In this document: positions 1-6,387 of the stretch, one piece after another
How positions within the stretch are numbered: the stretch's first letter is position 1
Layout: each line of letters opens with the position of its first letter
Assembly: GCA_019314005.1 (NCBI GenBank)
Contig: JAFDAE010000075.1
Span: 1-8,848, forward strand
DNA length: 8,848 nt
Direction: 5' to 3'
DNA from: Deltaproteobacteria bacterium
GTDB lineage: Bacteria > Desulfobacterota > Desulfobacteria > C00003060 > C00003106
The notes under the pieces: model-generated
The model's database searches: none
Seen by the model: the letters and a program-made list of their open reading frames with translations, nothing else
Told to the model about the DNA's origin: nothing
Position numbers and translations under genes: made by a program

Positions 1-93
1 TCATCTGTCATCAAAAACCTACCACACGCTTCACACAAGCACAACACGGTTTTTTTGTTGAAAAAAGGATGGGTATGATGGTACTAATAAAAT

Positions 94-312
94 ATGGATA
101 TTTCAGAAACTATACAAAAAACGTATCGGATTGATCGACGTCAAATATACTTTCTCAGGTTTATTCTGGAAGGCTATGACAGCATGGCTATTGTGAGAAC
201 GCTTGATCCCGAGCAAGGGATAATAGTTATTCACATCGCGCCCGGTTGTGAAGATGATGTGAAAATGATATTGGAAGATTTAGGTAATGAAATTATGATA
301 AAAGAGGAATAG
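94..312 (+). CDS. DUF4911 domain-containing small protein
   Basis: A 72-residue acidic cytoplasmic protein with no signal peptide or membrane segment. The pattern YRIDRRQIYFLRFILEGYD (about residues 11-29), followed by a short hydrophobic strand (MAIVRTLDPEQGIIVI, about 31-46) and an APGCED turn (about 49-54), matches my recollection of the DUF4911 family, whose members are about 70-80 residues long; this protein is therefore full length. The family has no established function. The ATG at 94 is the only possible start of this kind, because an in-frame TAA lies two codons upstream (88-90). No clear Shine-Dalgarno sequence precedes it. The secreted-protein gene starts 2 bp after its stop, so the two are probably co-transcribed, and miaB lies downstream beyond a repeat array. 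The family call rests on recalled pattern only. Confidence 0.75.
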   Translation: MDISETIQKTYRIDRRQIYFLRFILEGYDSMAIVRTLDPEQGIIVIHIAPGCEDDVKMILEDLGNEIMIKEE

Positions 313-314
313 TC

Positions 315-722
315 ATGAAAAAAATTGCATATCTTATCTTCACCGTTGTCTTTTCTCTGTTTTTGATGGGAATGGGAATCACGGATGGTTCTGCGCCCGT
401 AACAGTGCCTGAAACTGAAACAAACTATGCCGTCGCCATGGTTGATCGGTCTGATGTTACCATGGGTCTTGAAAAATTCAGTTGTGACGGAGAACTTTTT
501 ATGTCAGGCAAGAGAGGGAATGCTCACGTATCTATTCCATTTGATAAGATCGCGTCTGTGCATTTTTTACTAAAAAGTGAAGAACTAACAGCAAACGTAA
601 AGCTAAAAAACGACACGTCCGTGATGTTAACCGTTGAAAAAGACCAACCATGCTATGGGACACTTTCGTATGGTTCCATTAAGATTGAAATGGTTGATAT
701 AAAATCGATTACGTTTAGATAA
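315..722 (+). CDS. small secreted protein of unknown function with internal duplication
   Basis: A 135-residue protein that I do not recognise as a named family. Residues 1 to about 27 form a Sec signal peptide: MKK, a hydrophobic core (IAYLIFTVVFSLFLMGMG), then a GSA/P region where cleavage is plausible. The mature part is rich in beta-strand patterning and appears to hold two copies of one motif. Copy one is about residues 57-84 (ending HVSIPFDKIASVHF) and copy two about 109-134 (ending IKIEMVDIKSITF), sharing G-x-(V/I)-x-I-(4)-I-x-S-(V/I)-x-F. Each copy carries one cysteine (C57, C113), which could pair in the periplasm. The start is supported by AGAGGA at 303-308, six bases before the ATG. 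It follows the DUF4911 gene by 2 bp, implying an operon, though no shared function is known. It could be a small periplasmic or envelope beta-barrel-like protein. Confidence 0.8.
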   Translation: MKKIAYLIFTVVFSLFLMGMGITDGSAPVTVPETETNYAVAMVDRSDVTMGLEKFSCDGELFMSGKRGNAHVSIPFDKIASVHFLLKSEELTANVKLKNDTSVMLTVEKDQPCYGTLSYGSIKIEMVDIKSITFR

Positions 723-726
723 AGCA

Positions 727-915
727 GGGGTCAGAGGATAGAAGGCAGGTGTCAGGGATTAGGTTTCAGGTTTCAGGGATTAGAAGACAGAGGGCGGAGG
801 ACAGAGGACAGAGCTGAAGGCTGAAAGCTCAAAGCTCAAAAACCCGACACCTAACACCTGACACCCGAAACCTGCCCCCTGACACCTGATCTTTGGCCTC
901 TGACTTCTGTCTTTT
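727..915 (+). repeat. intergenic heptamer array with strand switch (27 units, long imperfect inverted repeat)
   Basis: From 727 to 915 the sequence reads as 27 consecutive 7-bp units without any loss of register. The left part uses purine-rich units such as ggtgtca, ggtttca, gggatta, gaggaca and aagctca. After about 838 the units switch to the complementary type (gacacct, gaaacct, gacaccc). Because of the switch, 747-788 pairs with 846-887: I count 32 of 42 matching positions by hand. A further in-register match (gtcagagg, 730-737, against 897-904) extends it outwards. It fills nearly the whole gap between the secreted-protein gene and miaB, ending 14 bp before the miaB start. No promoter or U-tract is obvious. 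Function is unknown; it might act as a terminator or RNA structure, or be a spreading repeat. Confidence 0.85.
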
Positions 916-929
916 ACTGAAAGAAAATC

Positions 930-2273
930 ATGAAACAGAATTTCGTTTATATAAAAACCATCGGCTGCCAGATGAATCACTATGATTCGGAACGGATGGC
1001 GCAGATGCTGGCGCCTCTGAATTATATACCTACAGAGGATATAGAGAAGGCTGATCTGATACTCCTGAACACGTGCGCTATTCGGGCAAAAGCTGAGCAG
1101 AAGGTCTTTAGTTTTTTGGGCCGCTTACGCCGGATGAAGCAAGAAAACCCGAATCTAATCATAGGGGTAGCAGGATGCGTGGCACAACAAGAAGGCAAGC
1201 GTATACTCAAAAGGATGCCACATGTTGATATGGTATTTGGCACCCATGCCCTTTTCCGGCTCCCGGGACTAATTTCAAAAGTTAAGGGCCAAAGAGAGCG
1301 CGTCTGCGATACAACATTTTCCGACACCCTGGCCGAACCCGATCTTACAGGCGTAGGCACTCGGCGAACCACCGCGTTTGTCACCATCATGAGGGGGTGC
1401 GATAATTTCTGCACGTATTGCGTGGTGCCTTATGTAAGGGGGAGGGAAATGAGTCGTCCCCACAACACAATCATCCGGGAGATACGATCTCTGGTACGAA
1501 ACGGGGTACGTGAAGTAACCTTATTGGGACAAAATGTAAACAGTTATGGGCAGAAGGAGGGCGTCTCCTGTAATTTTCCGGAACTTCTTAGAAAAGTAAA
1601 TAACATTGATGGACTGAAACGAATACGGTTCACCACGTCTCATCCAAAGGATCTGTCTGACGATCTCATAGAGGCTATAGCGTCACTTCCGAACATGTGC
1701 CCTCATATCCATCTTCCGGTACAGTCGGGTTCTGATAGGATTTTAAAACGCATGAACCGGGTATACACAGTAAAAAATTATATGGAAAAAGTCTCAAAAC
1801 TGAAAATAACCGTTCCTCACATAGCGATTACATCCGACATCATAGTAGGATTCCCCGGAGAAACAGAGGAAGACTTTGAAGCGACCCTTGCCCTTGTACA
1901 AGAGATGGATTATGAGAATATTTTTTCTTTCAAGTATTCAGATCGTCCCAATGCGCCCTCGGCCAAGTTCCGAAAGAAAGTTCCGGAGGAGATAAAACAA
2001 AGACGTCTTGAACACCTCCAAAGACTTCAGGAGAGCATAACACACAAGAAAAACAAGGCATTGGTAGGCGCCACGCAGGAGGTTTTGGTAGAAGGTTTTA
2101 GCAAGAACACAAATAGCCGGTTGACAGGAAGAACTTTGTGCAATAAAATTGTAAATATCGATGCCATGAACTCCCTGGTCGGACAAGTGGTATCGGTAAA
2201 AGTGGAAAAGGCCTACAAACACTGTCTGATGGGGAGCGTCAGCAAGATTGATCAGGTTAAAACAATACAATAA
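930..2273 (+). CDS. miaB: tRNA-2-methylthio-N6-dimethylallyladenosine synthase (MiaB)
   Basis: MiaB adds a methylthio group to i6A37 of tRNAs reading UNN codons, using two [4Fe-4S] clusters and SAM in the cytoplasm. At 447 residues it has the usual length and order of domains. The N-terminal UPF0004 domain has three cluster cysteines, C13 (in the MiaB-typical GCQMN), C49 (LLNTCAIR) and C83 (VAGCVAQ). The radical SAM domain has CxxxCxxC at C157, C161 and C164 (CDNFCTYCVVPYVRGRE), plus HLPVQSGSD (261-269) and DIIVGFPGET (303-312). A TRAM RNA-binding domain occupies about 374-438. The GCQMN motif and the YSDRPNAPS stretch favour MiaB over RimO or MtaB. The ATG at 930 has only a weak GAAAG upstream, because the heptamer array ends 14 bp before it. 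The BFN gene follows 45 bp after the stop, probably in the same transcript. Confidence 0.95.
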   Translation: MKQNFVYIKTIGCQMNHYDSERMAQMLAPLNYIPTEDIEKADLILLNTCAIRAKAEQKVFSFLGRLRRMKQENPNLIIGVAGCVAQQEGKRILKRMPHVDMVFGTHALFRLPGLISKVKGQRERVCDTTFSDTLAEPDLTGVGTRRTTAFVTIMRGCDNFCTYCVVPYVRGREMSRPHNTIIREIRSLVRNGVREVTLLGQNVNSYGQKEGVSCNFPELLRKVNNIDGLKRIRFTTSHPKDLSDDLIEAIASLPNMCPHIHLPVQSGSDRILKRMNRVYTVKNYMEKVSKLKITVPHIAITSDIIVGFPGETEEDFEATLALVQEMDYENIFSFKYSDRPNAPSAKFRKKVPEEIKQRRLEHLQRLQESITHKKNKALVGATQEVLVEGFSKNTNSRLTGRTLCNKIVNIDAMNSLVGQVVSVKVEKAYKHCLMGSVSKIDQVKTIQ

Positions 2274-2318
2274 GAAATTAAACCATTAAAGAGGCCAAAG
2301 GAAACAAGGGGAACTCCA

Positions 2319-2816
2319 ATGATACATGAAATGAAGGTTTCAGGTCTAACGATCGATCCCGTATCGAATGCCCCGATTATGATTCTAAAATCCTCGGATG
2401 GTAAACTTAGCCTTCCGATATGGATTGGTTTGTTGGAAGCAACCGCTATTGCCACAGAACTCGAAAGTGTACGGTTTTCCCGGCCCATGACCCACGATCT
2501 ATTCAAAACGGTCATGGAGAATCTGGATGTCACAATGTCCAAAATCGAAGTATGCGATCTTAAGGACAACACATTCTATGCCACGATATATTTCCAGGGA
2601 AATAATAAAGAATTTGCTGTTGACGCGCGACCGAGCGATGCCATTGCCCTGGCTCTGAGAATGGGATCTCCAATTTATGTGCACGATCAAGTAATTCAAA
2701 ATTCAAAAAGCCTAACAAAAAGTCCTAAAGAATTGGTTAAAACTGAAGAGGGGAAAAAATGGACGGAAGTTCTGGAAAACCTCGCTTCAAACGACTTTGG
2801 CAAGTACAAAATGTAA
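2319..2816 (+). CDS. bifunctional nuclease family protein (DUF151/BFN domain)
   Basis: A 165-residue soluble protein of the BFN/DUF151 family, named after a plant protein reported to have DNase and RNase activity; the role of bacterial members is not well defined. Visible family signatures are LPIWIGLLEATAIA (32-45), RPMTHDL (55-61) and the hallmark DARPSDAIALALR (102-114). The C-terminal tail (about 146-165) ends in NDFGKYKM, a charged helix with an FGKYK ending. The start is well supported by AAGGGGA at 2306-2312, six bases before the ATG. It lies 45 bp downstream of miaB on the same strand and most likely shares its transcript, suggesting a link to RNA metabolism, although this is inference. 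Two hairpins follow within about 70 bp of the stop. Confidence 0.92.
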   Translation: MIHEMKVSGLTIDPVSNAPIMILKSSDGKLSLPIWIGLLEATAIATELESVRFSRPMTHDLFKTVMENLDVTMSKIEVCDLKDNTFYATIYFQGNNKEFAVDARPSDAIALALRMGSPIYVHDQVIQNSKSLTKSPKELVKTEEGKKWTEVLENLASNDFGKYKM

Positions 2817-2847
2817 TCTCGACACCCGTCTGATTATCATATTTGAC

Positions 2848-2862
2848 TGCGCTGAAAGCGCA
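2848..2862 (+). terminator. short hairpin after the BFN gene, possible terminator
   Basis: TGCGCT (2848-2853) and AGCGCA (2857-2862) form a perfect 6-bp stem with a GAA loop, beginning 32 bases after the BFN stop codon. The following bases (ttcctc) are only weakly U-rich, so it is not a classical intrinsic terminator. It may protect the 3' end of the mRNA or act together with the second hairpin just downstream. Confidence 0.35.
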
Positions 2863-2870
2863 TTCCTCAA

Positions 2871-2886
2871 TCCCGCCTTGGCGGGA
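2871..2886 (+). repeat. 16-bp perfect palindromic hairpin TCCCGCC-TT-GGCGGGA
   Basis: TCCCGCC (2871-2877) and GGCGGGA (2880-2886) pair perfectly around TT, giving a compact GC-rich stem in an otherwise AT-rich gap. No U-tract follows, so it differs from an intrinsic terminator. From memory, hairpins of this CCCGCC/GGCGGG type recur in many environmental bacterial genomes; this was not checked here. It lies 9 bp downstream of the GCGC hairpin. Confidence 0.6.
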
Positions 2887-2889
2887 CTC

Positions 2890-2917
2890 ACTTTAGGCAC
2901 TTCAAACTTTAGGCACT
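2890..2917 (+). repeat. direct repeat of 12-mer actttaggcact, 16-bp spacing
   Basis: The 12-mer actttaggcact occurs at 2890-2901 and 2906-2917, exactly 16 bp apart (two octamer steps), directly after the GC-rich palindrome. A third copy lies at 7969-7980, about 5 kb away and again in a gap upstream of a membrane-protein gene. This points to a dispersed short repeat family rather than a chance duplication. Confidence 0.7.
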
Positions 2918-2947
2918 CTTGTGATCCTCCTTCCGAGAATCCGAGCA

Positions 2948-5083
2948 ATGACCTCACCATACAATCTGCCGATGAATAAGCGAAAATTCATAATCTCGCT
3001 TTTGGCGCTCGGCATCTCCTCTATATCTACTCAGCTTGTCATAATCCGTGAAATGATGTCCACCTTTGGAGGGAACGAAATTGTCATGGGGGTAACCTTG
3101 GGGCTGTGGCTTCTCTTGACCGGGGCGGGAAGTAAACTCGGAACAGTGTGCGCGAAAATCTCAAAGACCGAAAAGGCGCTCTTTATTGGTCACATTCTCA
3201 TTGCCGTGCTCCCTTTTATGCAAGTTGCCGCTATCCGAGCAATCCCCCTTTTTCGCCTGCAGGGCGAGCTTTTGGGATTAGGGTCGGTACTGTGTGCCAG
3301 TTCGCTGATTCTACTTCCCTATTGTATTGTGTCCGGAGGGATACTTCCGGTGGCCGGTTGTCTTCTAAAAGAAAAAGATACTCCTCGAAAGGTTTACATT
3401 GCCGATGCTATAGGGGATATCGCGGGTGGACTTTTATTCAGCCTTGTTTTGGTCTATCTCTTTTCACACTGGTCCACTCTTATTATACTGGGTTTGATTA
3501 ATCTCCTGGCGGGTTTAATTATAGCCTCTTCATCTGCCGCAATACCCGTTGTGACCATTCTGACAGTCGGGCTCTTTTGTAGCCTTCCGATCGATACGGT
3601 CACGCAGTCGTGGCATTTTCCCGGACAACAATTATTAACTCTGAAAAACACACGTTATGCCCAGTTGGGTATAACAAAAAGCGGGGAGCAGTTGAATGTT
3701 TTGCAGGATGCTGTCCCCCTTTTTTCTACTGACAACCCGGAGAACGAGGCGTTGGCACACCTTCCCCTCTCCCAGATCGAAAAACCTGACGCCGTCCTCC
3801 TAATCTCAGGGGGAATTTTTGGAACGATCAAAGAGCTGTCCAAACACCATCCATCACATATAGACTATGTAGAACTCGATCCCGCCATCTTAGAATTAGC
3901 CCCCATGATTCGTGATCACGGATTAAATAACCCGATAGTTCATACCCACATAGGAGACGGCCGCCTTTTCATCAAAAAGACAAGCAAACGCTACAGCGCT
4001 ATCATCCTCGATCTTCCGAATCCTGAAAATATTCACCTCAATCGGTTCTATACAGAAGAATTCTTCCAGGAGGCACAGAACAGCCTCAAACAGGGAGGGG
4101 TTCTCTGTTTCACGCTTTCAGGGTCTGCCAATTATATGAGTAAACAAGCGCTATTGTTAAATCGTTCGGTCTATGCGGCGTTAAAAAAGGCGTTCAACAA
4201 TGTACTCGTATTTCCGGGAGATACCCACTACTATTTAGCATCGGACGGCCCTTTACGCGCGGATATTGGTCAGGCCCTTTTTGAACGCGGAATAACCACA
4301 AAAAGACTGACGCACTATGAGCTTCCAATTATGACAGATCCATTGCGTCTTAATCAACTCGAAGAGGCGCTGTCAAAAGGAACAAACATGGCAAACCACG
4401 ATCTCTCCCCTTTTGCGTTCGGACATCTTTTAAATCTTTGGACGGAAAAGACCGGGAGCCGTCAGATCCTATTGATTGCTCTCTTTATTGTTGCTATTGG
4501 CAGCGCCATTTTGCTCTCCAGTAGAGATGTTATCCGATATGTTATCATATCTACAGGGTATGCGGCTATGGGGATGGAACTCTTTCTCATTCTCCTTTTT
4601 CAGATTATTTACGGCTACGTATACCTCGGAATATGCGCGTTTGTAACGTTGTTTATGATAGGAGCGCCTTTGGGCGCCTTCTTGTCGGCAAAATGGAAAT
4701 ATCCATCCCAAAAGCAGTTGTTTGCATGTGACATTGTGTGGATTTTCCTGACCATATCAGCCTATATTGCCGCACATATTGGAATCCATCTAAGAGAATC
4801 GGCTTCCATAATTCTCACGGAATATGTGCTGATCCCTTTGATCCTTTTTATTGCGGCAATGGCTGCGGGGTGCCAATTCGTTGCCGCGGCCGGCAAATCT
4901 CGAGGTACCGGCGCTGAAATCACGGGAGGACTCTATCTTGCGGATTTTGTGGGAGCCGGCTGCGGCTCTCTTTTGATCGGTCTGGTGATCTTACCATGGG
5001 GAGGAGTTCAAGGGGTTATCATATCCATCCTTGCCCTCAAGGGACTTAGTCTGATATTATGTTATAAAAACGCACGTGTATAG
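2948..5083 (+). CDS. membrane protein with spermidine-synthase-like domain between two transmembrane domains
   Basis: About 711 residues from the ATG at 2948. Residues about 14-212 contain roughly six membrane helices, followed by a soluble spermidine-synthase-like Rossmann domain (about 230-500), then again several helices (about 507-706). The soluble part shows SAM-fold motifs: LLISGGIFGTIKEL (284-297, the glycine loop), YVELDPAI (307-314, acidic residue after strand 2), GDGR (336-339) and ILDLPNPENIHLNRFYT (353-369). Spermidine synthases usually have D-x-x-D-P in the last motif; here it is D-L-P-N-P, so aminopropyl transfer is doubtful and the substrate is unknown. The two membrane halves look related (YIADAIG at about 150-156 and YLADFVG at about 663-669, each followed by a glycine-rich helix). 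The start is uncertain: GTG 2921, ATG 2948 and ATG 2972 are in frame and none has a good ribosome site. The AmmeMemoRadiSam genes follow. Confidence 0.85.
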   Translation: MTSPYNLPMNKRKFIISLLALGISSISTQLVIIREMMSTFGGNEIVMGVTLGLWLLLTGAGSKLGTVCAKISKTEKALFIGHILIAVLPFMQVAAIRAIPLFRLQGELLGLGSVLCASSLILLPYCIVSGGILPVAGCLLKEKDTPRKVYIADAIGDIAGGLLFSLVLVYLFSHWSTLIILGLINLLAGLIIASSSAAIPVVTILTVGLFCSLPIDTVTQSWHFPGQQLLTLKNTRYAQLGITKSGEQLNVLQDAVPLFSTDNPENEALAHLPLSQIEKPDAVLLISGGIFGTIKELSKHHPSHIDYVELDPAILELAPMIRDHGLNNPIVHTHIGDGRLFIKKTSKRYSAIILDLPNPENIHLNRFYTEEFFQEAQNSLKQGGVLCFTLSGSANYMSKQALLLNRSVYAALKKAFNNVLVFPGDTHYYLASDGPLRADIGQALFERGITTKRLTHYELPIMTDPLRLNQLEEALSKGTNMANHDLSPFAFGHLLNLWTEKTGSRQILLIALFIVAIGSAILLSSRDVIRYVIISTGYAAMGMELFLILLFQIIYGYVYLGICAFVTLFMIGAPLGAFLSAKWKYPSQKQLFACDIVWIFLTISAYIAAHIGIHLRESASIILTEYVLIPLILFIAAMAAGCQFVAAAGKSRGTGAEITGGLYLADFVGAGCGSLLIGLVILPWGGVQGVIISILALKGLSLILCYKNARV

Positions 5084-5098
5084 ATCTTAAAAATATTT

Positions 5099-5133
5099 TT
5101 GGTTACTCCGGCATTATAAGCTCCGATAACCAA
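5099..5133 (+). terminator. stem-loop after the membrane-protein gene, possible weak terminator
   Basis: TTGGTTA (5099-5105) pairs perfectly with TAACCAA (5127-5133) around a 21-base loop, 15 bases after the stop codon at 5081-5083. It is preceded by the palindrome AAAAATATTTTT (5089-5100). No U-tract follows; instead the heptamer array begins at once. The stem is AT-rich and the loop long, so termination is uncertain; it may be the outer edge of the repeat element. Confidence 0.3.
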
Positions 5134-5210
5134 GTTACGGGTTACGAGTTGCGGGTTACGTGTTTAAAACTCCTAACCTGAAACCTGAAACCCGAAACCT
5201 GAAACCCGTA
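5134..5210 (+). repeat. heptamer array (11 units) ending exactly at the amrS start codon
   Basis: From 5134 to 5210 the sequence divides into eleven 7-bp units without a register break: gttacgg, gttacga, gttgcgg and gttacgt first, then two degenerate units, then acctgaa and acccgaa types, ending in acccgta. The next base is the A of the chosen ATG. As in the array at 727-915 the strand sense switches: ttacgggtt (5135-5143) is the exact reverse complement of aacccgtaa (5203-5211). The array replaces any normal ribosome-binding region of the downstream gene. Confidence 0.85.
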
Positions 5211-6332
5211 ATGAAAGAAGACCGTAGGCACTTTTTAAAAACAACTCTTATGTCCGTATGCGGGATTGCACTTTGCCCGCTGGAGTGCGCTTTTGCGGAC
5301 AGTCCGTTCTCGCCCTCTGATCCTTACACTAAAGAGGCATATTTTTACCGGAAATTGGGAAACAGCCTGGTCCAATGCGGTACTTGCCCGAATCGAGGTG
5401 TTATACGTCCTGGGAATCGGGGCAGGTGCAGGGTAAAGGTCAATATCGATGGAAAGCTTTATTCTATATCGTACGGGAATCCGTGTGCAGTAAATGTAGA
5501 CCCTGTAGAAAAAAAGCCTCTCCTCCACTTTTTTCCGGGAACCAAGGCATTTTCCATTGCTGTGGCCGGATGTAACTTTCGCTGTTTAAATTGCCAGAAC
5601 TGGCAAATATCCCAAACAAGTCCGGACAAAACGCGGAATATTGATCTTCCTCCTGCCGATGTGGTTGAAATGGCAATCAAATATAACTGTAAGAGCATCT
5701 CTTACACCTACTCTGAGGCAACCACCTTCTATGAATACATGGTAGACACCTCTCGCCTGGCAAAAGGAAAAGGGATAAAAAATATTTGGGTCACAAACGG
5801 TTATATGACCCAGGAGGCCTTAAACCATCTCTGTGACGTAATAGATGCCGCCAATGTGGACCTGAAAAGTTTTTCAGATGAAATATACATGGACCTTAAC
5901 GGCGGACACCTGCAACCGGTCCTTGACACTTTGAAATTCCTTCATAAACGAGGAATATGGATGGAGATCACCAATCTGGTAGTCCCCACATACAATGATG
6001 ATATGGAAATGATCCAAAGGATGTGCAATTGGATCCTTGAAAATCTTGGTCCTGATTATCCTCTCCACTTCTCAAGGTTCCATCCCATGTACAAACTGGT
6101 GCGCCTCGTTCCAACGCCGATAGCAACACTTGAAAAAGCCAGGGAGATAGCGATAAAGGCGGGGCTTCACCACGTTTACATTGGGAATGTGCCCGGCATG
6201 GGAGAAGATACCATCTGTCCGAACTGTAAAAAGAAGCTCATAAAAAGAATCGGGTACACGATATTGTCAATGGATGTTGTTGACGGAAAATGTAAATTTT
6301 GTAAGACAAAAATTGCCGGAAGATGGGATTGA
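5211..6332 (+). CDS. amrS: AmmeMemoRadiSam system radical SAM enzyme with Tat signal (AmrS-like)
   Basis: A 373-residue radical SAM protein from the ATG at 5211. Residues 1 to about 30 form a twin-arginine signal: RRHFLKTT (5-12), a hydrophobic stretch, then a CAFADS region fitting signal peptidase cleavage. The cluster motif CxxxCxxC is at C121, C125 and C128 (GCNFRCLNCQNWQIS). Before it lies the family's cysteine-bearing segment (CGTCPNRG and GRCRV, C56, C59, C73), and the C-terminus has a zinc-ribbon-like pair, C336/C339 and C361/C364. These features match the radical SAM member of the AmmeMemoRadiSam set; its reaction is unknown. A GTG at 5160 would add 17 residues, but those would be encoded by the heptamer array, so 5211 is preferred. 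There is no Shine-Dalgarno sequence. The AmrB-AmrA fusion follows 55 bp downstream. Confidence 0.9.
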   Translation: MKEDRRHFLKTTLMSVCGIALCPLECAFADSPFSPSDPYTKEAYFYRKLGNSLVQCGTCPNRGVIRPGNRGRCRVKVNIDGKLYSISYGNPCAVNVDPVEKKPLLHFFPGTKAFSIAVAGCNFRCLNCQNWQISQTSPDKTRNIDLPPADVVEMAIKYNCKSISYTYSEATTFYEYMVDTSRLAKGKGIKNIWVTNGYMTQEALNHLCDVIDAANVDLKSFSDEIYMDLNGGHLQPVLDTLKFLHKRGIWMEITNLVVPTYNDDMEMIQRMCNWILENLGPDYPLHFSRFHPMYKLVRLVPTPIATLEKAREIAIKAGLHHVYIGNVPGMGEDTICPNCKKKLIKRIGYTILSMDVVDGKCKFCKTKIAGRWD

Positions 6333-6342
6333 TTTCGAATTT

Positions 6343-6382
6343 AGGAATTGAGGGATTCAGGAATTGAGGAATTGAAGAGATG
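6343..6382 (+). repeat. octamer array (aggaattg type) between amrS and amrBA
   Basis: Five consecutive 8-bp units fill most of the 55-bp gap: aggaattg, agggattc, aggaattg, aggaattg and a degenerate aagagatg. The unit length is 8, not 7, so it is a different family from the two heptamer arrays, but of the same style. The last unit contributes the only purine-rich stretch (gaagag, about 10 bases before the ATG) that could serve as a ribosome-binding site for the next gene. Confidence 0.75.
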
Positions 6383-6387
6383 GCAAC

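Noticed and set aside
1..134. An open frame from position 3 to 134 (and another from 1 to 78) that could be the tail of an upstream gene
   Set aside because: The fragments are short, low in recognisable protein character, and one overlaps the DUF4911 gene; nothing distinguishes them from chance open frames at the window edge.
727..915. A CRISPR array as explanation for the repeats
   Set aside because: Units are 7 bp with no spacers and switch strand midway; there are no cas genes in the window.
780..980. A minus-strand open frame of 66 codons across the heptamer array and the miaB start
   Set aside because: It is produced by the repeat sequence and the reverse of miaB; it has no ribosome site and no recognisable protein pattern.
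2797..2979. A 60-codon plus-strand frame overlapping the end of the BFN gene and the intergenic hairpins
   Set aside because: It runs through palindromes and the 12-mer repeat, has no ribosome site and resembles no protein; taken as chance.
5160..5210. A 17-residue N-terminal extension of the radical SAM protein from GTG 5160
   Set aside because: Its residues (NLKPETRNLKP) are the translation of the heptamer array, and the Tat signal begins normally at ATG 5211.
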